Source of the DNA: Maridesulfovibrio salexigens DSM 2638
GTDB lineage: Bacteria; Desulfobacterota; Desulfovibrionia; Desulfovibrionales; Desulfovibrionaceae
NCBI RefSeq assembly: GCF_000023445.1
Contig: NC_012881.1
Location: forward strand, 501,501-565,500
DNA: 64,000 nucleotides
Direction of reading: 5' to 3'
In this document: positions 52,585 to 61,662 of the stretch, in pieces
How positions within the stretch are numbered: position 1 is the stretch's first letter
Layout: every line of letters starts with the position of its first letter
The notes under the pieces: model-generated
The model's input: the letters and a program-made list of their open reading frames with translations, nothing else
Databases searched by the model: none
Told to the model about the DNA's origin: nothing
Made by a program: the position numbers and the translations under genes

Positions 52585-53172
52585 GTGATTGTTTTGAGCT
52601 TAGAACAAAAGGCAATAGTCAATATTATCAAAAAGTGCACTGAAGGAGATAGGCCTTCTTGGAATACTTTTGTAGAAAAATATTCTGGGATAATCTATTT
52701 TACTATCAATAATACATTAAAGAGTAAGCTTAAATTTTACTCCCAGCATCATGCTGATGATATTTGCCAGAACGTTTTCCTGCGTCTTGTACAGAATGAT
52801 AGAAGTTTGTTAAAGAGATATGATCCACAAAAAGCCAAGATTACAACTTGGTTAATGGTCATTTCAAGAAGTGTGACCATGGATTTTCTGCGCAAGGGAG
52901 TATATTGTTTAGCTCCCTTAGATGATTTCATTAATGAGCTTGAAGCTCCTGCAGATCCGGTCCAGGAAGGACTGGATATCCCGGAGCAGCTGCTTTCGCC
53001 TCGCCAGAAGCTTATAGTGAAGCTTTATTTTGAGGATGGGCTGGATATTTCAGAAATTTCCGATTTTATCGGAATCAAGGAGCAGTCGGTCAGGAGTGCC
53101 AAACATAAGGCCCTGACTAAGCTGCGATCCTACCACGGAGTCAGTGAGGAATCTTATGTGCTGACCCGTTAG
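52585..53172 (+). CDS. ECF-type RNA polymerase sigma factor
   Basis: A 195-residue sigma factor with regions 2 and 4 only. Region 2 has HHADDICQNVFLRLVQND and KITTWLMVISRSVTMDFLRK; region 4 has LSPRQKLIVKLYFEDGLDIS and GIKEQSVRSAKHKALTKLRS. It starts at GTG 52585 with no strong ribosome binding site. A small zinc-finger protein gene 95 bases downstream is the probable anti-sigma factor. Flagellar hook genes follow, but I see no evidence that this sigma controls them. Confidence 0.9.
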   Translation: MIVLSLEQKAIVNIIKKCTEGDRPSWNTFVEKYSGIIYFTINNTLKSKLKFYSQHHADDICQNVFLRLVQNDRSLLKRYDPQKAKITTWLMVISRSVTMDFLRKGVYCLAPLDDFINELEAPADPVQEGLDIPEQLLSPRQKLIVKLYFEDGLDISEISDFIGIKEQSVRSAKHKALTKLRSYHGVSEESYVLTR

Positions 53173-53267
53173 TGTCGGAGATTAAATTCATTTTATGGAT
53201 TTAACGGACACAGCAACCCTGCCGGTGCAAGGATGGACCGGCAGACAAAACAACCACGAGGTGTTCC

Positions 53268-53582
53268 ATGGACGGAACCGGACGTAAAAGTTGCAGCCGC
53301 ACGGAGAAGGATCTTCCTTTCGGCCCTACTCCTGCCTGCCCGGAAATTGATGAGATATGCATGTATCTCGATGGAACTGCTACCGATGAACAGGTCAGCA
53401 GTCTTGAGGCCCACTTTGCCGAATGCCAGCCTTGCAGAAAGGCTGTCGTGGAGATGAAGCGCACCCTCAATGGAGCGGTAGTCGCCCCTTTCGGCGGACA
53501 CTGCACTGAAAAAGCCAAGGAGCTTGTTCAAGAAAAAGATTCTGATAACGATAATGACCGGGAGTTCAAGGTCATGGCGTGA
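53268..53582 (+). CDS. Small zinc-finger protein, probable soluble anti-sigma factor
   Basis: A 104-residue protein whose centre fits the anti-sigma zinc-finger pattern (zf-HC2): acidic helix CPEIDEICMYLDGTATDEQV followed by AHFAECQPCRKAVVEMK with His-x3-Cys-x2-Cys. There is no membrane segment, unlike most such anti-sigma factors, so it would respond to a cytoplasmic signal, perhaps redox state through the zinc cysteines. GAGG precedes ATG 53268. Confidence 0.75.
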   Translation: MDGTGRKSCSRTEKDLPFGPTPACPEIDEICMYLDGTATDEQVSSLEAHFAECQPCRKAVVEMKRTLNGAVVAPFGGHCTEKAKELVQEKDSDNDNDREFKVMA

Positions 53583-53627
53583 TAGAAAGACCTCCCCGAC
53601 CCACTTCCTCTCACGTCTGCACAGCTG

Positions 53628-53656
53628 GAAACAGTTACCCCTTCATCAACTGTTTC
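53628..53656 (+). terminator. Hairpin between the anti-sigma gene and flgD
   Basis: GAAACAGTT and AACTGTTTC are exact complements around an 11-base loop, followed by TTCCCTGCC. It may separate the sigma unit from the flagellar operon. A smaller GCCTC-CTT-GAGGC stem lies near 53700. Confidence 0.5.
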
Positions 53657-53775
53657 TTCCCTGCCTTGATCATGCCGAATCCCGGTTCATAGGCTGATTG
53701 CCTCCTTGAGGCGCATCAACTTGTCCTGCGTATTTCACGCCGGACCCAAGCTGTTGTGCAGAACAGGAGGAAATC

Positions 53776-54438
53776 ATGATCGACACCACCGCATATTTAA
53801 ATAGTGTAAACAAGAACGCCACCCCTAAGACTCCAAGCAAGGATCTTAATAAAGACGCTTTCCTGAAGCTTTTTGTTACCCAGCTCAAGAATCAGGATCC
53901 CGTCAATCCCATGGACAACAAGGAGCAGCTTGCACAGCTGGCCCAGTTTTCCACCGTTGAAAGACTCACCAATATATCCAAGGCCATGGACGGCCTGACT
54001 AAAACCGTCAATGCAATGATGGGCCTCAATGCTACCGGCTATATCGGCAAAACCGTTATGGCTAAAGGGTTCGGTGTGTCCAAAAAAGGTTCTGACATTT
54101 CTTCAGCCAACATCTCTCTCCCCGCAGCATGCAAGACCGTCTATGTGGATATTTATGACAAAGACGGCGGGCTGATCCGCTCTGTTGAATTAGGCAGCAA
54201 GGATGCCGGAAAGTTTGATTTTAAATGGGATGGTAAAGACAAGAACGGTAATGACGCAGAAGACGGGCAGTACAATATCGCAATCCGTGCAGAAACTTCC
54301 AAAGGCAAGAAAGTACTCGCAACCACTGAAGTCTCCGGAAAGATCAAGGCCGTGAATATGGCTGGAGGTCAAAACGTTCTGGAACTTGAAGACGGCCGCA
54401 AGGTGCTTTTGTCCAACGTGACAAGAGTTGTTGCTTAA
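53776..54438 (+). CDS. flgD: Flagellar hook-capping protein FlgD
   Basis: A 220-residue hook assembly scaffold. The N-terminal block DAFLKLFVTQLKNQDPVNPM and QFSTVERLTNISKAMDGL are typical FlgD sequences; the later part forms the FLIG-like/Tudor region with GKFDFKWDGKDKNGNDAEDG. It caps the growing hook and is discarded afterwards. AGGAGG precedes ATG 53776. It leads the hook-filament operon flgD-flgE-flgK-flgL-fliD. Confidence 0.95.
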   Translation: MIDTTAYLNSVNKNATPKTPSKDLNKDAFLKLFVTQLKNQDPVNPMDNKEQLAQLAQFSTVERLTNISKAMDGLTKTVNAMMGLNATGYIGKTVMAKGFGVSKKGSDISSANISLPAACKTVYVDIYDKDGGLIRSVELGSKDAGKFDFKWDGKDKNGNDAEDGQYNIAIRAETSKGKKVLATTEVSGKIKAVNMAGGQNVLELEDGRKVLLSNVTRVVA

Positions 54439-54461
54439 CTTTTTACCACAAGGAGATTCTC

Positions 54462-56051
54462 ATGGGTTTAAAAGGATCAATGTACAACGGCATCAGCGGC
54501 ATCCGTGCTCACAGTCAGGCTATGAGTATTATCGGTAACAACCTTGCTAACGGTAATACCATCGGATTCAAGGGCGCGCGCACTTCATTCGAAGATTCAT
54601 TTTACAGTGCGGTCAATACCGGTGGCGGAATCGGACAGGTCGGTCATGGCGTAGGTATCGCCTCTATCTACGGTGATTTCAAACAGGGCCCCTTTGAGCC
54701 TTCATCCGAAGCCACAAACGTAGCTATCGGCGGCAAGGGATTCTTCACCGTCCGTCATCCGGACACTGATGGAACTTATTATACTCGGGCCGGAAATTTC
54801 ATTTTCAATAAGCAAGGGGTGCTCACCGATCCTCACGGTTATGTTGTGCAGGGCTGGAAAGTGAATCCCAATTCCGAAAGCGGAAAACCGGATATCATCG
54901 GTACCCCCACAGATATCAAGCTGGACCGTTTCCAGTCTCCTCCGGTGCGCACATCTGAAATAGCCATGAACGTCAACCTCAGCTCAAAGGCTGAGGACAA
55001 GTGCAATGTGACCGGACAGCCGTTCTTTTCCCTGCATCAAACTTGGAACGGTAAAAACAATCCTCCAATTCCGGCAGACCGCTATGCGTTTCAAAATACC
55101 ATCAAGACCTTTGATGAAAGTGGAACCTCACATGACCTGACTATCTATTTTGATCCGGTCAAGGACAGTACTGTGACCACCGATGCGGCCGGTAACAGGG
55201 TTTACGAGTTTATTGTTACCGTGCCTCCCGGAGAAGACGGAAGGACCATTAACGGTACGGCTCTTAAAACTACTTCCGCAGCAGGCCTGCTTATGACCGG
55301 AACCATGACTTTCAACCCGCGTGGTGAAATGATCGGTATGAGCTCCTTCTCACTCAAAGGGGGGGCTACAGGTGGAATGCAGAACCTTAATAACTGGGTT
55401 CCGTCACCCATGTCTGATGACGGTAAGCCAATATTTACTGCGAACTTTCTCGGGAAAGCCAACGCAAACCTTGCCACTGACCCGGATGCAAACCCTATCA
55501 CCCTTGATTTTGGTTTGAGCAACGGCAGTAATCCGCCAACATGGTCCACCCCGACACCGGCAGATGCTTCTGCCGTAGGTAATACGTTAGCTAATATCCC
55601 CAATTTCACTACTCCCAAGCGAAGTGCCTCCTATTCAACTTCCTATGATACCGGAAACGCCCGTAACTCCCAGTCCCAGAACGGTTACGGAGCAGGCTTC
55701 CTGCAAGCTGTGGAGGTCGACCGCGACGGCGTAGTCACCGGTCGGTACTCCAACGGGCAGGTGCTCGATCTCTATGTGCTCACCCTAGCCAACTTCAACA
55801 ACCAATACGGTTTGCGCCGGGAAGGAGGAAACCTTTTCTCCAGTACCCGTGATTCCGGTCCGGCCTTGACCGGACGTGCCGGAACAGGACCGCTTGGTTC
55901 CATCGCTTCCAACAAGCTGGAGCAATCCAACGTGGATGTAGGTGATGAGATGGTCAAACTGATCACCACCCAGCGAGGCTTTCAGGCCAACAGTAAAGCC
56001 ATCACCACAGCTGACCAGCTTTTAGGCGAACTTATCCAGTTAAAGAGATAG
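54462..56051 (+). CDS. flgE: Flagellar hook protein FlgE
   Basis: A 529-residue hook subunit. The N-terminal rod/hook signature is SMYNGISGIRAHSQAMSIIG with NNLANGNTIGFKGARTSFED, and the C-terminal helix is QSNVDVGDEMVKLITTQRGF. The central domains are longer than in enteric FlgE (about 400 residues), as in many deltaproteobacteria. It starts 23 bases after flgD with AAGGAG. Confidence 0.96.
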   Translation: MGLKGSMYNGISGIRAHSQAMSIIGNNLANGNTIGFKGARTSFEDSFYSAVNTGGGIGQVGHGVGIASIYGDFKQGPFEPSSEATNVAIGGKGFFTVRHPDTDGTYYTRAGNFIFNKQGVLTDPHGYVVQGWKVNPNSESGKPDIIGTPTDIKLDRFQSPPVRTSEIAMNVNLSSKAEDKCNVTGQPFFSLHQTWNGKNNPPIPADRYAFQNTIKTFDESGTSHDLTIYFDPVKDSTVTTDAAGNRVYEFIVTVPPGEDGRTINGTALKTTSAAGLLMTGTMTFNPRGEMIGMSSFSLKGGATGGMQNLNNWVPSPMSDDGKPIFTANFLGKANANLATDPDANPITLDFGLSNGSNPPTWSTPTPADASAVGNTLANIPNFTTPKRSASYSTSYDTGNARNSQSQNGYGAGFLQAVEVDRDGVVTGRYSNGQVLDLYVLTLANFNNQYGLRREGGNLFSSTRDSGPALTGRAGTGPLGSIASNKLEQSNVDVGDEMVKLITTQRGFQANSKAITTADQLLGELIQLKR

Positions 56052-56146
56052 TTTTTGAATGCCTTCGGTGGCTGGGCAACCTTTCAGTAAGGCTTTGCCG
56101 CTTTGTATGGACAACTGTTCGATAACAAAGACGCGAAGCATAATAG

Positions 56147-56210
56147 AAGGTTTTGGGATTCTTAAACCCTTTTGCAAAAGGGTTTAAGTCCCCGAAGGAC
56201 CGCCGGAGGC
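56147..56210 (+). repeat. Dispersed palindromic repeat, copy 6
   Basis: GGTTTTGGGATTCTTAAACC, CTTTTGCAAAAGGG (hairpin), TTTAAGTCCCCGAAGGACCG and CCGGAGGC. It fills most of the gap between flgE and flgK, 27 kb from the other copies. Confidence 0.88.
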
Positions 56211-56227
56211 AAACATGGGAGCACACC

Positions 56228-58312
56228 ATGCTTGGCAATATATTTTCCATAGGCCGCGGTGCCATGCAGAACGCCCAGATAGGCTTATCTGTTCACGGCA
56301 ACAACGTAGCCAATCTGAAGACCCCCGGATACCGCCGCAGGACCGTTATTCAGGATGAGAGCATGTCGATCAGGGAAGGTCGCTGGTCCTACGGTACCGG
56401 GGCCACAATTGATAGCATCAGGCGCAACCTTTCGCAGTTCCTTGAGCGGGGTGTTCTGGATAAAAGCCCGGAGTTCTCGCGTTGGAATGCAGAGGCGGGT
56501 AACCTTTCCATGGTTGAGAAATTCTTTGTGGAGAGCAAAGACGCAGGAATCGCCAAATCCATGGGGGATATGTGGGCTGCGTGGCAATCCCTTGCCGATA
56601 ACCCGCAACTGGGAGCAAACAGGGTTGCCCTTGTGGGCGCGGCTCAGAAATTTACCGCCCAGCTTAGTTCTGTTGTGGGAGATCTTCGTCGCCAGCAGGA
56701 TTTGATCACCACCCACTTGAAACAGGAAGTGGGTAAGGCCAATGATGCCATCAAGGAGCTGGCTGAGCTGAATAAGCAGATTATTGCCAATCCCAACGAT
56801 AACACCTTGTTGGACCGCCGGGATATAGTACTGCGCGGCCTGTCTTCACTGGTGGATATCAGTGTGCAGGAAGAACCTTCCGGTCAGGTAATAGTGTCAC
56901 TGGGCGAAGGGCAGAAGCTGGTTGAGGGCGCTAAGGCTTTTGAATTGAAATTTGAGCAGGGCGGAGTGCGGAATTCTCTGGCTCTCGGTTCCCCGTTCAA
57001 GGATGAAGTCCATTTCAGCGGTCAGTCCGGTGAAGAACTGACTATTCAGGTGGTCAGTGACGGCAATGCTTCCGGTGCGGCCCCGGCTGCGCAGTTCAAG
57101 GTATCGCGTGACGGCGGTAAGACTTGGATCAGCAACCCGGACGGCAGCGAGAAATTGTTCACTGCCGGGGGGCAGAATGATGCTGTAACCGTAGGCGGGG
57201 TCAAATTCTGGTTCGGAAAAGCAGGCAGCAGTGCCAGCGCAGCCACTACTCAATTAAAGGATGGAGACCGTTTCACCCTGACTCCGAAATCAGAAGTCCG
57301 CTGGTACAAGAACACTTCCACATCTGAATCCATCAGTCCGCTTGCAGGAAATGATGGTGAGCGCCGTTTAAAAGGCGGCTCCATTGCCGGACTTTTGCGG
57401 GCCAGAGATGAAAAGATAGGTTCATATATTGAGAAGCTGAATGCTTTTGCAAAATCCATTGCCTGGGAAGTGAACCGCGCCCATTCGCAGGGAGCCGGAC
57501 TGGTCAATCATGCCAATACCATAGGGACGTACGAGGTGCGCGACAGTACTGTTCCTCTTGCCAAGAGTAACCTGCCGTATGCGGATAAGCTTACTTCCGG
57601 CAGTTTCAGTATGGCTTTCTACAGTGCCACCACCGGGAAAAAAGTTTCGGTTTCAGCAGTGGATTTCTCTTCTATCCCACCGGGTAAAAAGAATTTTGAT
57701 CCGGCGGTTCACTCCCTTGAGAATGTGCGTGATGCCATAAATGCCAGTTTCCCCGGAAAGGCGCAGGCTGTGATCACTGACGGCAAACTTTCCATCAAGG
57801 GACTGGGCGATAATCGCTTCCAGTTTTCTAATGATACCAGCGGCGTTCTGGCCGGACTGGGCATTAATACTTTTTTTGAGGGGCATGATGCCGCTTCCAT
57901 CAAAGTCCATGAATCCATTGAGGCTGATCCATCAAAGATCGGAGCCGCACATGTGAATGGAGCCGGGGAAGTCAACAAGGGTGATAACGCCACAGCACGG
58001 GCAGTAGCAGCTCTTACCGGAAAGAAGAATGTCAATTTCAAGTCCGGGGGAACTTCCACCGAGTCCAGTTTTAACGATTACTATTCTTCCCTTGTGGCAA
58101 CTGTCGGATCTGATGCGGCTGATGCCAAGGCGAATCTGTCTATCTCCCAGACTGTACTTAAGGGGTTGGTGGATAAGCAGGAATCCGTGGGCGGAGTCAG
58201 TATTGATGAAGAAATGGATATTATCGCCAGTTACCAGCGTTCTTACCGCACAGCGGCTCAGTTGATCAAAACCGCCAACGAGATGTTCGATACATTGCTA
58301 TCTCTTAAGTAG
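56228..58312 (+). CDS. flgK: Hook-filament junction protein FlgK with an Asp-box insert
   Basis: A 694-residue FlgK (about 550 in enterics). The N-terminus IGRGAMQNAQIGLSVHGNNV with ANLKTPGYRRRT and the C-terminal VSIDEEMDIIASYQRSYRTA are diagnostic. Residues about 270-355 carry an extra module with an Asp box (SRDGGKTW, residues 293-300) that matches two copies in FlgL. The start is ATG 56228, six bases after GGGAG; an upstream in-frame codon at 56153 lies in the repeat. Confidence 0.93.
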   Translation: MLGNIFSIGRGAMQNAQIGLSVHGNNVANLKTPGYRRRTVIQDESMSIREGRWSYGTGATIDSIRRNLSQFLERGVLDKSPEFSRWNAEAGNLSMVEKFFVESKDAGIAKSMGDMWAAWQSLADNPQLGANRVALVGAAQKFTAQLSSVVGDLRRQQDLITTHLKQEVGKANDAIKELAELNKQIIANPNDNTLLDRRDIVLRGLSSLVDISVQEEPSGQVIVSLGEGQKLVEGAKAFELKFEQGGVRNSLALGSPFKDEVHFSGQSGEELTIQVVSDGNASGAAPAAQFKVSRDGGKTWISNPDGSEKLFTAGGQNDAVTVGGVKFWFGKAGSSASAATTQLKDGDRFTLTPKSEVRWYKNTSTSESISPLAGNDGERRLKGGSIAGLLRARDEKIGSYIEKLNAFAKSIAWEVNRAHSQGAGLVNHANTIGTYEVRDSTVPLAKSNLPYADKLTSGSFSMAFYSATTGKKVSVSAVDFSSIPPGKKNFDPAVHSLENVRDAINASFPGKAQAVITDGKLSIKGLGDNRFQFSNDTSGVLAGLGINTFFEGHDAASIKVHESIEADPSKIGAAHVNGAGEVNKGDNATARAVAALTGKKNVNFKSGGTSTESSFNDYYSSLVATVGSDAADAKANLSISQTVLKGLVDKQESVGGVSIDEEMDIIASYQRSYRTAAQLIKTANEMFDTLLSLK

Positions 58313-58321
58313 GGGGTTGAT

Positions 58322-59812
58322 ATGAGAATTTCCACCAATCAGATTTTCAATATGTCGCTTTACAACCTGAACTCATCCATGAGCCGCATGGCTGAGGCCA
58401 ATATGCGCAACTCCGCCCAAAAGCGGGTGCTGGTTCCTTCTGATGATCCGGCAGCCATGGGCGGGATTATAAATTGCCGTTCCTTCGGTTTGGAAACCAA
58501 GCAGTACATAAAGAATATCAAGACCGCCTCCAGCTGGCTGAGTCTGGCAGACGGCGTGTTGCAGCAAACCAGTACCGATATAGGACGTATTAAGGAATTG
58601 GCTGAACAGGCTGCAACCGGAACCCTGACCGCTGAGCAGCGCCGTTCCATAGGTCAGAACCTGCGCGGGATTCTGGGCAACCTGCTTAATAAGTCCAATA
58701 CCGAGTTCGGGGGCAAATCAATTTTTTCCGGGCATAAGCTGGATAGCAATGCTTATGAGGAGACCCTGCACGCCACCACAACCGATCCAGATCTTCCGGC
58801 AGGGTCTGTTGTCGCAGTGAAGGGGGCCTCTGAAAGTTCGGTAGATGTCCGGTTCACTTCCGGCGGAACCGTGGGTACCGATACAATCACCTACAAGTAC
58901 AGTTCCGACGGCGGAAAGACATGGAAAAATGGAACTTTAAATCCCGGAGATACTGAACTTGCTCTCGGTCCGGCCACAGTAGAGCTGAAGAACGGAACCG
59001 CAGTGACAGAACATACGGATAAGGGCGGAACAAGGCTCATCGTTCGTCCGGCTCTTGAGTATAAAGGTGATGATAACGATGACCTTAATGTAGCTACGTA
59101 TGGGGATACTCAGGTTAATACCAAGGCTGACGGCAAATTCCATTCAGATGTGCTGGTTCAGATTGATAAGAACGGGGATGTAAACACCCCTCCGATTACC
59201 TATTCCTACAGCCTTGATAATGGAGCAACCTGGGTTCATTCCAATGTCTCCGCTGACACTCGCCTTGAAGTTCCCGGCGGTAGCCTGACCTTGTCTCCCG
59301 GCGCCGGAACTACCTTCAGTAAAGGGGACCAGTTTGTCATCCGTCCCAATACCGCTGACCTTCGGCTTGATATCTCCCAGAGCCGTTCCATCAGGGTCAA
59401 CAATGTGGGTAAGGAGATATTCGGCGGAATTTATACCAAGCCCGGAGCATCCAATCCGACTCCTTCTCCTGACGATAATAACAGCAATCTCTTTGAAACA
59501 TTGGGCAAGCTGATCGGATACGTGGAAACCAACGATAAGAAAGGTATCGGCGAATGCGTGGCTGAGTTGAAGAAGGTCCATGAGCATGTGGAAATGAAAG
59601 CCGCTGAAATCGGTGCGCGCATGAACAGGGCTGCCAGTGCTGAAAAACTGGCTGAAATACGTAAGGACAACAATACGGCCCTGCAAAGCAGGCTGGAGGA
59701 TGCCGACCTTGGTGAATTGCTCAATGAGTTGAAACAGAGCGAGCTTATTTATGAAGCCGTGGCACGCAGTTCGCGGATGATCAATCAAATGTCCATCCTC
59801 AATTACATGTAA
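58322..59812 (+). CDS. flgL: Hook-filament junction protein FlgL with two Asp-box inserts
   Basis: A 496-residue FlgL, far longer than the usual 300. The N-terminus is FlgL-like (MRISTNQIFNMSLYNLNSSM, VLVPSDDPAAMGGI) and the C-terminus matches flagellin-type helices (ELKQSELIYEAVARSSRMIN). Between them, residues about 165-350 are two tandem copies of a module, each with an Asp box: SSDGGKTW (194-201) and SLDNGATW (297-304), each ending in a RLIVRP/QFVIRP strand. It begins ten bases after flgK. Confidence 0.92.
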   Translation: MRISTNQIFNMSLYNLNSSMSRMAEANMRNSAQKRVLVPSDDPAAMGGIINCRSFGLETKQYIKNIKTASSWLSLADGVLQQTSTDIGRIKELAEQAATGTLTAEQRRSIGQNLRGILGNLLNKSNTEFGGKSIFSGHKLDSNAYEETLHATTTDPDLPAGSVVAVKGASESSVDVRFTSGGTVGTDTITYKYSSDGGKTWKNGTLNPGDTELALGPATVELKNGTAVTEHTDKGGTRLIVRPALEYKGDDNDDLNVATYGDTQVNTKADGKFHSDVLVQIDKNGDVNTPPITYSYSLDNGATWVHSNVSADTRLEVPGGSLTLSPGAGTTFSKGDQFVIRPNTADLRLDISQSRSIRVNNVGKEIFGGIYTKPGASNPTPSPDDNNSNLFETLGKLIGYVETNDKKGIGECVAELKKVHEHVEMKAAEIGARMNRAASAEKLAEIRKDNNTALQSRLEDADLGELLNELKQSELIYEAVARSSRMINQMSILNYM

Positions 59813-59823
59813 GGAGATGAGCC

Positions 59824-61566
59824 ATGGCAGATGTAGGAAAAGTAGGAGCACAGGTCTCCACCGCCGGGACGACCTCTAGTTATTGGTCCGGGAAAACCAA
59901 GTTTGAAAAACTAGGTAACGGGACCGATTTTGGGGAGATTGTAAAAAATACCCTGAAGCAGCAGGGTTTTCATCAGCGCAGATTGGAAAATTGGAGAGCC
60001 CAGTGGGTAAAGAAACAGGAAAGCCTAAAGGGACTCAATACCAAGATGACAGAGTTGAGTACCGCGCTCAACAAGATGAATTCTATCGGTAAATTCATGG
60101 GCCGGGTTACATCCTCTTCGGATTCCTCCTGCGTGACAGCCACGGCAGACAGCACAGCACCTACTTCGCCTTACAAAGTTGAGATTAAGCAACTGGCCCG
60201 TAATGACATCTGGACCTCCAATTCGGGGTATGCGTCTGAAAAGGATGTAATTTCCCCCTCTGGCAGCAAGATCAGCATCAGTTGCGGCGGCAAGACTGCG
60301 AATATTGATGTCCCGGGCGGTACTACAGTTGAGGGGCTGGTTAAGATGCTTAATGCCACGACTGAACTGAAGGATCTGGTGCAGGTGGAGGCGATCAAGA
60401 CCGGAAATGAATATCGCCTGAAATTCAGCAGTTTGAAGATGGGTGAGGCTAACCGTATTACTTTTAACGCCTCAACTACGCTTCCTGCTTTGGCTCCGGC
60501 ATCCATGACCAATTTGCAGCAAGGCCAGAACTCCAAGATCAAGATTGATGGGTTCCCCGAGGGGACGGATAATTGGATTGAACGTGACACTAATACAGTT
60601 ACCGATGGTTCCAAGGGGCTGACCCTTAATTTGAAAAAAGCAACTTCGCCGGATTCGGTCATAGTCAATGTAAATACCGATACTGAGAAGATTATTGAGA
60701 ACGTGCGTGAATTCGTTAAGCAGGTGAATATAGTCCGTCAGGCCCTGCGTGATATTTCCAAGGTTGATGCTACAAAAGATAAAGAGAAAGGTTCGATCCT
60801 TACCGGTAACTACGGGGTTCAGCTTGCTTCACACCGTTTCAAGGATATTACCGCCACAAAAGGGCAGGGGTTCAATAATTTTGACAGTGCAACCGGAGCC
60901 GGGGATAGATACAACACCTTAAGAACCCTTGGTATTGAAACTGAGACTGATCAGAGTTCACCTAATTTCGGATTGTTGAAGATTGATGAGGAAAAATTTG
61001 AGAAGGCCATGAAAGATAACCCGGACGGGGTGGCTAAGCTTTTCTCTGCTGACTACGAAGCCAGCACCAGCTCTCCGAATTTTACAATCAAATCGTTAAT
61101 TAAAGGGGTTACCAAGCCCGGAACTCATGACGTTTCATATACTGTCAGCGGTGGAAAGATTACTTCCGCTACTATTAATGGCAAGGCTGTGCGGATTAAT
61201 GGCTGGGAGATTACCGCCGATGACCTGTCCGGTCTGGGTATGGCTATCCGGGTTGATAATCAGACTGACGGTACTTATTCAGGAACAGCAGGAATTAAGA
61301 CCGGGAAAACAATTGAAATGATTGAGACCCTTAAGGATATGACTAATTCCAAGACCGGTATCCTGAATATTATCAGTGAAAACTACAGCGGGATCATAAA
61401 GAATATTGATAAAAAATTGGATTATGAGAAGAACCGTCTGGCAAATCTTGAGAAAACCTTGAAGGCTAAATATGCCCGTCTTGATGCTGTGCTTGGGCAA
61501 TACAGCGGTAAAATGCAGATGCTGCAGGGCCAAATTGCCAAGCTGGGCAGCGGAGCTAAAAAGTAA
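59824..61566 (+). CDS. fliD: Flagellar filament cap protein FliD
   Basis: A 580-residue protein placed directly after flgL. The N-terminal region (KQQGFHQRRLENWRAQWVKK, SSDSSCVTATADSTAPTSPY, IEIKQLARND-type VEIKQLARND) and the C-terminal coiled-coil end (DKKLDYEKNRLANLEKTLKA) match FliD (HAP2) N and C domains. It forms the cap that folds flagellin at the filament tip. The N-terminus is longer than usual, with a Gly/Ser-rich lead of about 20 residues. GGAG precedes ATG 59824. Confidence 0.88.
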   Translation: MADVGKVGAQVSTAGTTSSYWSGKTKFEKLGNGTDFGEIVKNTLKQQGFHQRRLENWRAQWVKKQESLKGLNTKMTELSTALNKMNSIGKFMGRVTSSSDSSCVTATADSTAPTSPYKVEIKQLARNDIWTSNSGYASEKDVISPSGSKISISCGGKTANIDVPGGTTVEGLVKMLNATTELKDLVQVEAIKTGNEYRLKFSSLKMGEANRITFNASTTLPALAPASMTNLQQGQNSKIKIDGFPEGTDNWIERDTNTVTDGSKGLTLNLKKATSPDSVIVNVNTDTEKIIENVREFVKQVNIVRQALRDISKVDATKDKEKGSILTGNYGVQLASHRFKDITATKGQGFNNFDSATGAGDRYNTLRTLGIETETDQSSPNFGLLKIDEEKFEKAMKDNPDGVAKLFSADYEASTSSPNFTIKSLIKGVTKPGTHDVSYTVSGGKITSATINGKAVRINGWEITADDLSGLGMAIRVDNQTDGTYSGTAGIKTGKTIEMIETLKDMTNSKTGILNIISENYSGIIKNIDKKLDYEKNRLANLEKTLKAKYARLDAVLGQYSGKMQMLQGQIAKLGSGAKK

Positions 61567-61662
61567 CCTGATTTGAACTTTGCAAAGCTGTTATACTTGA
61601 CTGAAAGGTGTTAAAATCAAAGCGAACTGAAGATTTTGATTGATTTTAAAACCGGAGGATTT

